Positions 11,294 through 23,970 of a stretch of DNA of 64,000 bases are shown piece by piece. Source of the DNA: Lucifuga dentata (Eukaryota; Chordata; Actinopteri; Ophidiiformes; Bythitidae); contig VXCM01005946.1 of assembly GCA_014773175.1 (NCBI GenBank), forward strand, positions 28,135-92,134, written 5' to 3'. The position numbers and the translations under genes were made by a program. Position 1 is the first letter of the stretch, and each line of letters opens with the position of its first letter. The notes beneath the pieces were generated by a model. It worked only from the letters and a program-made list of their open reading frames with translations. It had not been told where the DNA came from and ran no database searches.

Positions 11294-14200
11294 AGCCTGA
11301 ATTTACCGGTCAGAGTGTGTGATGTTTCCTCCGAACCAGCAGGTGGAGGGACGGGCCCCAAAAGCTGCTTTGCAAACCACCAACATGTGGAGAATGAAGT
11401 CGAAAAAGAATAAGACAGGATGTGATTAAAAAGAAAAGTCATGGAAAGCCCTCTAAATCAGTCCGGTTCCTTCCTGAAATCCCGCTTGTCGTCATCACGA
11501 TACAGATTAGAGTCATCACAAGTGACTCGCAGGACAAATCTGTTCGACTATCTGGGAATGTGACTCGGCTCTGAGGAAAGTTGCTGCAAAAACTTGTCCT
11601 GAATTTCGCTTCAAGCGTGCCTTCTCACATACGTCTTTCTGGATAATATAGGAAGTTTTTCTGACTTCTGTTTTTTTATTTTGTCTGCATCTCCATGTCG
11701 GTGTGCATAATCACTTGTAAAGCATTATACCTGTGTGTGAGGCTGTATGTGTAGTGTGGGTGCGTGTGTGTGTGAAGCGGAGTCAAATTAAAGCCTTACA
11801 TGACCTGTTTCAAGCAGCCCCACTGTTAAAACCCACACCCACACCCACTGCAAGGAGAGAAAAATCAAAGATCCACAGAGAGGAGGACAACATAATAATA
11901 ATAATTTAAAAAAAAAAAAAAAAAAANAAAAAAAAAAAAAAAAAACAGGAGAGAAGAGAGGGGAGGTCATTTCAAAATATGGTAATTTTATGCCTCAAAA
12001 TGTTCAGATTTTGAATTCCTATATATTCTTATAAACGTTTATCAACATCATAGCATCATAAATGATTATAAAGGACATCTTTTGTTTTTTACTGTCATTT
12101 ATTATATTGTCACAATGAAGGGTTGCAACACCAACGACAAAAACACATCACTGCTGATTGATCACTTTTTGGATATTTTTTCATCCCTGTCGTATCTATT
12201 TGTCTACAGTAATATAGTAAGTGTGTTATCTGCTTATTTTTTTATGTTCTGTGGGTGTGCAGAGGATACGATGCGGAGCGTTCATGGTGGTCTTGGGGCG
12301 TTTTTGCTTCTGCTGCTTTGATTTGGGAAAGAGTCCTAAAATGTCAGGAAAACCACCTTTTTCTTCCAGGCTTGATTCACACAGCCAGGTTCCTCACCTT
12401 ATTGCAAAAAGATGTCAATCATGCTCCGATTTAACAGTTTTTCACAGCATGTTAGCGCTGCAGTAATAGTTGCTTGATTTTGCTGTTTCCCTATTTTTGT
12501 CATTTTCACCCCCAAAAAAAGAGCAACTCGGGTTTCTCTGATGGACAGCTCAGGAAAACTTTTCATCACGTCAGAGTTTTGTTTTTGGGAATGGTTTTGA
12601 CATTAATCAATCAAAACAAATCCCTGTTAGCGGCTTCATGCAAACATCATGTGCTGCTACAGATGCTTTGTTTTTAACTGCTCTGCATTTCAGCTCCAAA
12701 CTAATTCTGCTGCTCTAACTTCATAGTGAAGAGAGAGTACATGACAGATTATATTGCTCCTACCTGAAAACACCACTTATACCATAATATTACTGCATAA
12801 TGCTATAAACCTCAGCTTTCAAAGTAAATACTATTATGAAATACTATAAACCTCAGCTTTCAGGTTGTAAAAACTACCGGAAAGTCTCATAAACACCATC
12901 TTTTAACCCGTAAATATTTTTTATGACGGTCACAGCTTTCATTCCATTAGTCATCATTAATCATTATCTGATCAGTAATATTCATCACCACTAAAAACAA
13001 AGTAGTGTACAGATAAAGTCATCTGTACACCTTCAAACAGTACATTGCAGTAATCACTCTTTTACAAGAACGTGGCGTTAATGGCTAAACATCCAGGAGG
13101 AGGATCTGTTAGCAGCTTGCATTCAGTAGAAATTCAATAAACTTCACACATCAAGTTCCCAGAGTCGATTCATCAGATGAAAGCAGCAGGTTAACAGTAT
13201 TTCCAGTATATTTACCCTCTGAAAGCTGAAGTCAACAATACTTTGTACTCAGATTCACCCTTTGAAAGATGAGGTAAGAACTGAAATTGGTATTTTCAGG
13301 AACGGGAGTTTTTATGCATCATTTCTTTCCAGTGTGACATGAATGACGCTTTTTCAATCCTTGCTGCAGCACCACTGTGTACACTGAGTGAAAATGGATC
13401 ATTTTAGGTACTGTCTCTTTAAGGCTCTCTCATGAAAAGCCTGTTCTGATTGGCCTGAGCTGGAAATATCACAGGTTCTGGTCAAAGACTTGCTGATTCG
13501 GCTTGTACTTGGTGTGGGAAGGTAAACTAATGTGTTACGTGATGACATCACCATGTTACACAAGTAAAGGACCAATCATAAACGAAGCTTCCTGGGCAGT
13601 TTGGGACAGATGGGTTTGTCTTCCTGGATGCATTTCTACAGGCCTGAACCTCAAGTTTTGATGCTTTGACAATGTTCAACACAATCTGTCTATAATTTTA
13701 CACTGTAAAAAGGAGAGGAAATAACAAAAAGCATAACATTTCCTTTAAATTTAGTAGCTTTTTTCTTAAATGCCAAACTTCCTGATTGGAGCTTTTGCAG
13801 ATGTGAGAACTGGTGGCACAGAACCATCCAGTCTCAGCCGCATGTCTTCAGTGTGTCAAGACTAGTTCATCCAAAAATCCCTTCAGAAATGAAGAAGGAG
13901 GGAGGAAGATATGACGAGGAGGAGGATGACAGGGAAGATCTGAAGTGTGGCATGCCATGCTGTTCCTGCCAGAGTTATTTTTCTCTTAACTTCTCTCTTT
14001 TTCCATCACTATTTCTCTATTTTTTCTCTCTTCTTCTCCTCTCTACGACTCTTTAATTTACCAAAAAACAGCCAATGGGCAGATGGAGGATCAAATTACA
14101 TTCACCTTTTACCTGCACTCCTCCGCGCAATTAGCGTCACGCATACTTGTCATTTCAAATTGACACACTGCTGTTGTGCTGTGTAATTATTTACTCGCCT

Positions 14201-14884
14201 GGGGAACAACTCTCTGCTTTAACCAGTAAATAATGACACACACACACGTGCACAGACACGACACACACCTACACGTGTCCTGTTTTATCTGAAACACGTT
14301 TAACATGCCTTTTACCATTACAGGGTCATTGTCTATCAATGTGTCTAATTAAAGGTGTCTTTGTGTTCAATTTGTCATTCTAAAACGGTCTAATTGACTA
14401 ATGTTGTGCAACAGCCCTTTAAAAGAAACGCTGGATGTGCTGATGTAACAGCGTAGCAATTTTGGGGTTTGAGCATCAGGACCCAAATGCACTGTTCTTC
14501 GTAGGTGTCCTCTTCTTTGCCTGTTCTTTTTTCCGTCCCTCTTTTTTCTGGAGGGAGGAAAGTGCTGGGTCCTGTTCTTCAAACCACAGCAGCTCATTCC
14601 TTTCTCCTCCACTGTCCCTTTTTCCCCCCTGACACCCACCACCACCACCACCACCCCGANGGGGGGGAGAGAGAGAGAGAGTAGGACGCTAAACAGTTGC
14701 AGCCATTTTCTTCTGCAGGGGAAGAAAAGGAAATCACATCCAGATTTATGAGGTTTTCTTTGATCTTGTGCCTTTTCTTGTGATAAATCTGTGTCTGTGA
14801 TGCCTTTTGTTTTTCTGTTTTTGTACTCTTTTTAAAAGAAAAAAAGCAACAATAAGCACACACATGAACTCTTGCTGATTTGTC

Positions 14885-14998
14885 CTTTTTGCTCTTGCTT
14901 CTTTTCTTTTTTTGATATTCTTTTTTTTCCGTTTTTGACAGTAATCTTTTTTGAATTTTCTCTTTTCTCTTTTTCCCCCCTTTTTTTCTTAACCCTAG
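14885..14998 (+). promoter_or_regulatory. Extended polypyrimidine tract and 3' splice site of the cassette exon
   Basis: About 110 bases are almost entirely T and C (runs of CTTTT, TTTTTTCC, TCTTTTCTC and TTTCCCCCC), ending in TTTTTTTCTTAACCCTAG. Such long tracts usually bind PTB-type repressors at regulated exons. That binding is inferred; the composition is seen. Confidence 0.65.
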
Positions 14999-15052
14999 GT
15001 CCGCTCACAAAAAAACACGATGAATCTTCAATGAACAAGCCTCGAGATGAAG
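14999..15052 (+). CDS. nlgn2: Neuroligin-2 splice-site-A cassette exon (54 nt, 18 codons)
   Basis: This is a short internal exon bounded by a canonical acceptor (pyrimidine tract then AACCCTAG) and a donor (GAAG|GTATTT). With one base carried from the upstream exon it reads GPLTKKHDESSMNKPRDE and leaves one base that completes Asp with the AT at 33419, giving RDE-D-IRD. It is therefore phase 1 at both ends and can be included or skipped in frame. The peptide closely resembles the known splice insert A of mammalian neuroligin-2 (shared GPLTKK, then DE, N and P), which is 17 residues; this one is 18. Neuroligins are postsynaptic adhesion proteins that bind presynaptic neurexins, and insert A tunes that binding; neuroligin-2 acts at inhibitory synapses. 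The exon is far below the size most ORF scans accept. Recognition rests on the peptide match, exact phase and splice signals. Whether this is the nlgn2a or nlgn2b paralogue cannot be decided. Confidence 0.88.
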
Positions 15053-15062
15053 GTATTTTTGT

Positions 15063-15068
15063 TGCATG
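15063..15068 (+). promoter_or_regulatory. TGCATG (Rbfox-type) motif just inside the downstream intron
   Basis: A perfect TGCATG begins 11 bases after the end of the 54-nt exon and is followed by U-rich runs. UGCAUG in the proximal downstream intron is the classic Rbfox site and normally promotes inclusion of neuronal cassette exons. A six-base match can arise by chance; position and the exon type raise its likelihood. Confidence 0.55.
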
Positions 15069-17471
15069 TTTTTCCTTTTTTCTTGTTTTGAAGTCTTTTT
15101 GGGGGATATGTATACACTGAGTGAAAAAAAAAAAAAGACCACAAAACATCTTTTAGATGGGTTTCTTGATATAAAATGCATACCAATGTGTTGGTGTAAG
15201 TGTATGTGCTGACAACTGCAATTTAAAAAAAAAAAAAAAAAAAAAACGTTATAGATTTATGTAACCTTGGACGATCGTAGCGTCTGGCTGATGGAACCAC
15301 GATTCCCTTCATTTTAATGCCTTCTACAGTCAATTACGTGTGTTTTCAGAGCTCCTTATCTGGCTCGAAAGTGAAAGAATTAGATCCAGACATGATCATC
15401 ACCGCTGTGCCCTTGAAAATATATTGGCCAACTGACAACAGTGTCCCCCAAACAACACTGTTGACGGCTTTTTGTGCAGCAAAGCACCTATTGAGACCAG
15501 CTTCACACAATGAGCTGCATTATTATTATGCCTCAATCCCGAGCTCAAGGATGAAATTGCTATTGGGTGAGGACCTACATAAACATCATATTAAGCTAGC
15601 CTTATTCCAAGTCAATGATGATAACGTCAAATCAAATATAAAAAAATTGGGGGCATCCAAGGACACTTGAGCCCTGCCTGGAAGATGTCGCCTTAATTGC
15701 CTGCTTGAATAAGGCCGCAGGACTCAAACGGGGGGGATTCATAAAACGCAGCGCCGGACTTAACGTGTCGATAAGGGCAAGAGTCATCACGCAACTTAAT
15801 TAACTGTTACCAGCATCTTTTAGCATTTTTCCTTGACAGAGGCGCTACTGCAGTATTTCCTTCCTCCCGTTCTTCACTGGTTTTTACGTCCTTTACCACA
15901 ACGTGTCGGTAACGGGACAACCATCTGATCTTACGATGATCTTAAATTATCATGGCACTTGTTTAGTTTCCGTGATTTTTTTATGAATTCCCTCATAGCG
16001 TGTTGTTAATTTATCTCTTACCCGCAGCACATACCATGGAGGTGATTTTATCAGCACTCTCAGTCCGTCCCCTCATTTCTTTNACCCGCAGCACATACCA
16101 TGGAGGTGATTTTATCAGCACTCTCAGTCCGTCCCCTCATTTCTTTGTTTCTTGGAGAAAACGATGAGTGATGATTTTTTGTTTGGTTTTTTTTTACACA
16201 TATTTCTCTTTATGCTGTTGATATTCTTTGATTTGGGGTATTTTTGAAGTTGGGAGTCAGAAGAGGAATTTCTTGGTGGTCAAACATGCTAACAGACTTT
16301 TTGAGCTGCCACATCAACGAGCAGACGAGCTCAGACGCCCCCGNCCCCCTCCCCTAAATATATCTTTCATCCTTCATCACAACATACAATTAATCCCAAC
16401 TGCTAATCCCATTATACTCAGCATTATAATACCACAGAATTTTATCTCAGGTCTGTCTGTTTCTGAACCAGAAATAAAACACAGGCACACACACACTAAA
16501 ATAACTTTAACAAGCATGAAGATAGACAGAAACAGTTACACACACACTCTGCGAAACAATGCAGATACAGATAATCTATTCCTTTAGACACTAGCTAGCA
16601 TACGGTTCCATTAGTCTGACTTTTCCTGCAGCTAACCTGCATTAATCTTGCACACAATCCTCTGCTGAGCGCCGTACAGTAAAAACAGATTAGTATATTA
16701 AATGCGAACACAAGTACATCTCAGCAAGAGTCACCAGAGCATCGTTTGCCGCTCGCTGCACCTGAAAAGAAACAGAAACCGGATTTCTCCAAATAGTGGC
16801 TCATTTAGGTGCAGCAGAAGTGAACCAGCAGTCCAGAAATCATAAATGGGGCTTATATAACAGCTATATATGTGATTGTATCTTACCTGGGAGAAATTAT
16901 TCCGACAGACACCGAAGGCTGTAATGCTGGCCTGCTGATTTCTGCTCCCAAGTTGCTCCTAAGCTCGACCTGTGCAATATTTAGAGCTAATGCGGAACGC
17001 CATTGCCTGTCACAGACCCACATTGGTTTAAAGGAAGGCACAAATAAATCCACGAAGAAGCTAAAGGGACTGAATCTTCAGATGTTTTCAGACTTATAGT
17101 TAATTTGCTTGGTTCATTTATCCACTGGTTCGGTCAACATTTCAAAGAGGACCAATATTTAATGTGTACGAGCAACTTGTTCCCTCATTTCTCTGAAGTT
17201 TTATGCGTTATTTATCTTCTGCAAAATACACAAGAGCCTGAAATGGACAGGCATCCACTAACTGGAATGACTGTCGCTTGTTAAAATTTCCTCTCTGATT
17301 TGTTTTTCGAAATAAAATAAAAGACTCAAAACATTCCATTTGATTGGGAGTTGAGGCTGTGTCTGGAGAACAGCGACTTGATGCATTCGTTTCATCAAAG
17401 ACACCTGTCAGACATTTCCGTAGAAGGAGGTATGCGCCGATGATCGCTTATCGGAGCTTAGCCACCGATTT

Positions 17472-17528
17472 GGCCAAAGGGCCCTTTGGCCCTTTGGTTC
17501 CTGGGTTGGATTGGTTTCTTACCAATCC
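17472..17528. repeat. Perfect 20-bp palindrome next to an 8-bp hairpin
   Basis: GGCCAAAGGGCCCTTTGGCC (17472-17491) is its own reverse complement. Sixteen bases later GGATTGGT and ACCAATCC form an 8-bp stem with a 5-base loop (17508-17528). Confidence 0.8.
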
Positions 17529-18043
17529 GAGACCCTTCACTTAGTCTTAGTCTGAATGTGTTGGTGCAGAGAGTTTGACTGCTGTGTCCACATAAGCCCA
17601 AACGACTGAACTTAAGGTGGAAACGCAGAGTCCAAAACACGCTTAAAACAAACTAGGTGTGAAAACTCCCTCAGATTAACCAGGCAGGCATTTAGTTTTA
17701 TCATCTTTCTTTAATCGGCAGGACAACATCCTGCTGTAATGCAAGAAAACGTTGAACTATTTCGTCCTCATTTTTTCAGCACAATCTTGGCATGCTTTGA
17801 AGTAGTTTATTTTGATCCGTGCAGATAGCCTGATCTATTCATAACCTGCTTAAGTAAAAAGGACACAGCCAAGAAAAGAACTATCAAGAAATTAATGCCG
17901 TGTCTTCCTGGATACGAGCTTTCTAGATGACTTCATTCAGCAGCAGCTCGTATCTCCGCTCGCTGGCTGCATCAGGTGTGTTAAAGCTGCAGTGCTGCTC
18001 TTCAAAAAAATTGATGGAGCTTACAGAAGAGCTGTGTGCATAG

Positions 18044-18045
<2 letters not shown>

Positions 18046-18086
<41 letters not shown>

Positions 18087-18218
18087 AGAGAGAGAGAACT
18101 CTGTGTCAACTCTGATCGGAGACAAACCAGAGCCACCTGAGCCCTAAACCCAGAACATATTTCTGCCAGGAACAATGTCACCTTTCTCCGACACACACAC
18201 ACACACACACACACACAC
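18046..18218. repeat. (GA)n and (CA)n microsatellites
   Basis: GA-rich at 18046-18098 and CA at 18191-18218. Confidence 0.9.
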
Positions 18219-21200
18219 TGATAGAAACAGTGCCACTGAAAGAAAACATGAACATGTCCTTAAAAGGAAATGTTCAATCAAAATCAAATTGACAGACAGC
18301 GATCGGGTACACTGGACGGCGTTAGGATGATTTCCTGCATGATATATTTCATCGCATTAGTAACGTGGAGTGTCAATGACAGGATAGAATCGTTTATATA
18401 CGCAGCATATTCCTATCCTAAGAAGGGGGAAAGGCACAAGGTTACTGTTAGAGAATCAATTAAACACAGAATCTACAGTTGTTCACGAAGTAACGTTGAA
18501 TGAGCGATTGCGACCCACTCCTTCTCAATCTCCCACCGCTCAATGTGGACCCCCATTTGGTCGCTCTGAGATCCAGACCTCCTTGATTTCCTGCCAGCTG
18601 AGCTCCGCCTCCAGCATATTAAAACAGGAATCTTCAGATAGCAATCTCCAATGAAATCAATCTCCTCAGTTCTCGTGGAAAAGAAAAAGAGACAAGAGAA
18701 AACAAGGTTGTTATTTTAGCTCTTTGTTTTACTTTTTAATATTTTACCACCTACTTCTTTTCAAGAGGAAGATGTAGTAATAATAAAAGTCATACAAGGC
18801 TACATTTCTTCCTTTAGTGACAATGAAATGGATGTAAAAAATGTTTATTCTAATGTGATTCTTGCCTGTTGTGGTGTTGATTAATTAATTTCTCTTGGCT
18901 TTGTGAAATATTAATTTTTAAAGGACCGAGAGGAGTGTAAATTAGTGAGTTAATTGGTTTAGTGTCTTGTTGCGTAAAGTAATGAGTCTTTTATGAGTTA
19001 TGAGCTATTAGGCTTTTGTTATTTTAAGAGATAGTTATGCATGACACACATTTTCATTCTCAGATGTACTGTAATAATGGAAAGTTTGAGTGATTTTTCA
19101 ATTAAATCACCTAATCTTTTAGGTGTATTTGTTGAAAGAAGTTTATTAGTAAGGGACAGATTGAAAGTAATGTTCATCATTTCGACCTAAAAACAGACAG
19201 AAGACAGACTATGAAGCAGCATGTCTCAATACAGCATAATAAAGTCTGCATAACAGAATAAAAATGGAATAAAATACGAATATATGTCGCATTTTCACCA
19301 AAAGCCAAAAGCTTAAATGTTACACATCTCCTTATTGCAATACTGGAAAGGAAAAAGAATAAAGAACCAGATGAACTCCCTCCTCTCTGACTAGCTGGAT
19401 ATGAAATTATTAGAAACTCTTCAGATGAAATTCAAGAGGGAGTGGACAGAGAGAGAGAGAGAGAAAGTATGAGTCAGACATGGGAAAGCATGAAAGGACA
19501 GAATGAGAGAGTGAAAGACAAATGAAGAGGACAGAGAGATGGAGAGGAAGCGGGGGGATGGCGGCGTCTGAAGAAGTCGCGTCTGGACGCTTTGTGTTTG
19601 TTGATGGCGAGCTTGATGAAGGACGTCAGAGATCCAGAGTGGCTTTATCACAGAGACAGACCCACTTCATTAAGAGAGGGAAGACAAAAGAAGACATTCA
19701 CAGGGCTCTATCTTAGATTCCAAGGTGGTAGATGGTGTGCGTTTGTGTCTGTATTGTGTGTGTGCAGCAAATACAAGCCTTTGTTTCCATTCTTTCTTCA
19801 TTCTCGTCTTCCTCCTCTCCGTCTGTCTGTATTATGTGGTTTTCAGTGTGATTATAACTCTGTTAACAGAAGTTGGCCTGTGGGCAATGCAGCATCTTTG
19901 CACATCTTTGCTTGAGCTCTCTGACATTCACACACTCACAAACACTTCCCCTGCTACACAACTCACCAACATTTCCTTAACTCCATCTGTATTCAAGATC
20001 AGATCTGGGCACGTTTCAGCGTTTCCATATAATTAGGACTAACCAGGGAGATGTTTCTGTACTGCTCTCTAAATCTTTCCATTTTCTGTAGGCTTTGCAC
20101 TTTGTAGATGGTACAATACAGATTTCAGCAGCCAAATCTCCAAATTATGAAAGAGAAAAGAACAATAAGAGCGTGATCAATTGGCAACAAAAGCTGCGCA
20201 GGCCAGATTCCGTTCAGTTATTTATTTCATCTCTTTTACATCCTTGCGTGCTAGAAAACAAATGACTTTGTAAGAGGATTTTGAACAGAATGAGATGGCA
20301 ACGGGATCAGATCAAGGAGTATTGAAAAATGATGAAAAGAAAATTAAAAAAAACAAAACAAAACAAGGAGCAGAGAGGAAAGAGAGGCAAATTAAAATAG
20401 ATGCGACAGGAAAAAAAAAAGACAAAATTGAAGAGCTCAACGTGTGAAAATGAAGCATAAAAGATCAGAAAAGTACAAAAAGCATAGCATAGCACGGCGC
20501 AGTACAACAAAGCACAGCGCAGGAGAGAGTTTGGAATTTTCTGCAGTAAAGGATCAACTCGACTGTCAAACCAACCTTATTTCAACATTACTACAGAGAC
20601 TCCATCTCTTGTCTCTCACTCTGCGTCTCTGTCGGTGGGCCTGTCAGCTTTCTTGCTGCTGGAGCTCGCTGCTTTCCCATTACCTCAACGCCGGGCCCAC
20701 ATTGTGTCAATATCACGTCAAAGACACCTACTCCATCGTACGCTGACAGATAGTATTTTATTGAGCTTGAAACCCTTCGACAAGACAAAGAAAGTAAAGA
20801 AGGAGGAGGAGTGGGAGGCTGAGGAAACACAGAGATGAAAACAGGAGAGAAAGGGATGGGGATGTACAGAGAGATGGAACAGGACAGCGAGGGAGAAAGA
20901 GAGAGGGAGCTAGTTGGTGCCTGTCAGCCAGCTCAGAGTCTGGGAAAAAGCTCAACACAGTTTTTTTGTTTTGCAGTTGGCTGGTTTTATTGCCGTGTGT
21001 AATGGCTATAAGGGACCGAGGGAAGCAACGCTGAAGGCTGGCTCAGCTCCTCTTCCACTCTTGGACCTCGGTGAATGCTCGAATGCTGGCTTTGAGCGAG
21101 CCAAGAGCCATTGCGGATCTATTTAATCCGAATCAATGAACTTTAAAGTGCTCAGTGAAACAAATGAAGTTCAGAACTGTCAAATTGTTTTGGGGAGAAG

Positions 21201-21308
21201 ACCTCCCAGCAGGCATTAAGGAGATCAGTAATACTTACTACAGAAGTACCGCAAAGCTGAAGAAGTGATAGAGAATTATAGATTATTGATTGGTTGATGA
21301 GTTGTGGC

Positions 21309-21891
21309 TTAAAGGACCATACTGGCTATTTTGCATGTTTGAGTCTAATATATTAAATTTTCATACATGTTTCGTTGTTGACAATCACTTCCTAAAGGAT
21401 AAAACTATATTTCAACTTTCCTCATATTTTACAAAATCTCTTAATCTTTCAAAATCAAAGTCAAGCGATACACCTACCTTACAAATCCATGTTTCTCCTG
21501 CTAATAGTTACGCAGCCTTATGAAGTCATAGTCCTTTAAATTTTTTCATAAACGCAGGTCTTCTTTTGGGACTATATTCCCTGGTGGAGACATACATTCA
21601 CTCCACACTTTCTATTGCGCTTAAACACTAAAATTACATAACTTCTAAAAAAACCTGAATACACGTCTTGTTGGCGATGATGGATTACCTATCCCAAGAA
21701 CTTTTCAAGTATCAACAAGTTGATTTTAATAGCGTACCAGAAAGAAGTGAAACCAATGGCAGTCTGGAAGGTAGGAAAAACATTTTTAATTCACCGTTCC
21801 AGCTTTAGGAAATGGTCGTCAGTAATGTTACGTGTATGAAAATTGAATATATTCGACTCAAACATGCAAACTAGCCAGTATGGTCCTTTAA
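21309..21891 (+). mobile_element. Family A MITE, full-length copy
   Basis: It spans TTAAAGGACCATACTGG to CCAGTATGGTCCTTTAA, 583 bases, collinear with the copy at 3341. The outer inverted repeats carry GGCTATTTTGCATG and its counterpart. A short deletion follows CACCGTTCCAG in the right arm. No coding is present. Confidence 0.85.
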
Positions 21892-22424
21892 ACTGTACAG
21901 TAAGGGTTCAGATTATCAGAGTTTCAGAGTTCAGGTAAACGTAGCAGCATCTATTTAGTTTAGAGATGTGTGCAAAAAAGGATAAATGCAGGTATTTAGA
22001 AATGGCAGGTGTTGGCCTGGGAAGCTCTTCGACTTCGGTCTTGGTAGCACCACCAGGTGTTGGAGCTGGTACTGCAGCGTAGGTGGAGTAGCTTCCCTGG
22101 AGAATGAAGTATAAATCTGTCAGGCATTTTCAGTCCTGCAGTCCTTTGATCTGGTCTGAATCAGGGATGAATTGATACAATGCTGCATGTAGCTTGGCTT
22201 GGTTTGGTTTCACACAGAAAAACATCCAATCAGACCAAAATCTAGCAGCAAATGTCATGTGATAACAGCTGCTCTGCTCATTGGTCAGAAACATCTCGCA
22301 GCATGGAAAAGGAAATGAAGACAGGAAACAGTTTACCATGCCAGGAAAACTAAATAAAATGTCCATCCATTGGATTTGCTAATCAAAGATACACATGAAC
22401 ACCTACCCATCTCTTGTTCTAGAT

Positions 22425-22756
22425 CAGGGATCGGCAACTGGTGGCCCGCAGGCTGGATATGGCCCGCACCTTTGATCTATCAGGCCCTCCGGTGACTTCT
22501 CAATTAATAAAAAATGAAAATTATAAAACGTGTTTTCCTGTGTTATTACCACCGCCCATCAGCAGAGGGCGCTTGGTTGCTTGGTCATTACTGATGCGGT
22601 ATTTACTACCATCCATACCATGGTAGCAAAGCTTTCAATGAAGAATAAGATCGGGTCCGGTCCGGTTGTGGACGTGGGGGGTGAATATATGTGGCCCTTT
22701 AACGGTGAGAATGAAATTTTATTGGCCCCAGTCCTCATCAAAGTTGCCCATCCCTG
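22425..22756. mobile_element. hAT-type MITE with perfect 8-bp target duplication
   Basis: It begins CAGGGATCGGCAACTGG and ends AAGTTGCCCATCCCTG. The flanks TTCTAGAT (22417-22424) and TTCTAGAT (22757-22764) are identical. CAGGG termini with an 8-bp duplication are diagnostic of hAT elements. At 332 bases with no coding it is non-autonomous. Confidence 0.9.
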
Positions 22757-23510
22757 TTCTAGATCAATAGATCAATAATAGGAAATAGTGTGGATCATGT
22801 TTAGAAACGGGCGGAGACTTCCTCCTCAAAACGCCACGGCTGTTTCGGAGCGGAATTAGAATTTTGCCAAACCAGACAAGCAGCAGGTTAGGTGTGTTTG
22901 GATAACCTGCAGCACCCCCTGGGGTGACAAGAACACAACCAGGAAGAATTTGCTGCATGTAAATATGTTCAAATACAGATGCCGGGCTATACACATACAC
23001 GAAAACACACACGCTTTCACACACACACACCCTGTGGTGAGGTGTCGCTAGGCTCCTGGCAGTGCTGCTGTGTGGCAGAACCCACAGATCACAGCTCGCA
23101 TTGTGTGCCTGCTGAGGAGACACAAACACACACAAACACACACACACAAATGTAGAACGCTGACATACACATCAGGGAAGATGAATCATTCTCTCCCTGC
23201 GCACACATGCAGGTTTTCTGTTACACACTGAGAAAAGTTGCTTTTGTTGCTTTACAAAAGTTCCAGCCGCTGCTCTGCTGTGTTTGTCTCTTTGTGTCTT
23301 TGTTCCGCTGGTGTTTGTGCGCTGATATGTGGATTGTATTTGTGACTCGGACTCGTTTGCCAATTACGCAGCTCTTTTTATGTGCAGGATGGAGAGTGGC
23401 AGGTAGCGGCAGAGCTGACAGCAGCACTTAATGGGAACGCTGGTGTGTGAATGGAGAAGATGGGAAACTCTCTCCACCCAATTTGCTGTTTGTTTGCTCG
23501 CGCTCGCGGC

Positions 23511-23511
23511 C

Positions 23512-23543
<32 letters not shown>

Positions 23544-23756
23544 ACACAGTTTAAAACTAAAACATACACACACACGAATGAGCATGTACAGAAGATTCAC
23601 ATGCAGTTACTAGTGTTTCATACAATGTGTGTTTGTATATATTCTGAGCAACATGTGCGCTTGAGTGTGTGTGTTTGTGTGTGAAGGCTCTCTCTCACAC
23701 TACATCTCTATAGGGGGCAACAGACAAGCCAGCCAATGGATCCCAGCCCACTGCAA

Positions 23757-23794
<38 letters not shown>

Positions 23795-23970
23795 CTCTCT
23801 CTCTCTCTCTCATTCAGACCCAATTAGACCCCAGACGCCCTGTGAAACCAAGGCTGGAACGCCAACACCAGTAATGGGCAGATTGTTATTGAAGGGAGGG
23901 AATGATGGAGGGTGGAGGGGCTGAGAAAGAGAGAGAGGGAGGGAGGGAGGGAGGGAGGGAGGTGGATTGA
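23511..23970. repeat. (CA)n, (CA)n-(CT)n and (GGGA)n arrays
   Basis: CA at 23513-23542, CA then CT at 23757-23811, and a GGGA-type array at 23934-23962. Confidence 0.85.

Larger units (their letters stand above)
1..14998 (+). other. nlgn2: nlgn2 intron upstream of the cassette exon (5' end outside window)
   Basis: No exon is seen before 14999. The intron holds a TA-type DNA element, MITE family A copies, a hAT element, a TIR element and many microsatellites. In 80-1540 (apart from the arrays), 2190-2870, 4860-5600, 9180-9990, 10020-10590, 11300-11900 and 11950-14640 I see no gene, only unique-looking or low-complexity DNA. A stretch near 13390-13640 (CTGTCTCTTTAAGGC, then GATTGGCC) resembles dispersed fish repeats but has no clear ends. 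Intron status follows from the phase and strand of the exon that ends it. Confidence 0.8.

Noticed and set aside
15317..15670. 117-residue frame after the cassette exon
   Set aside because: No recognisable family, no splice context, and it starts 265 bases inside an intron; more likely chance in non-coding DNA.
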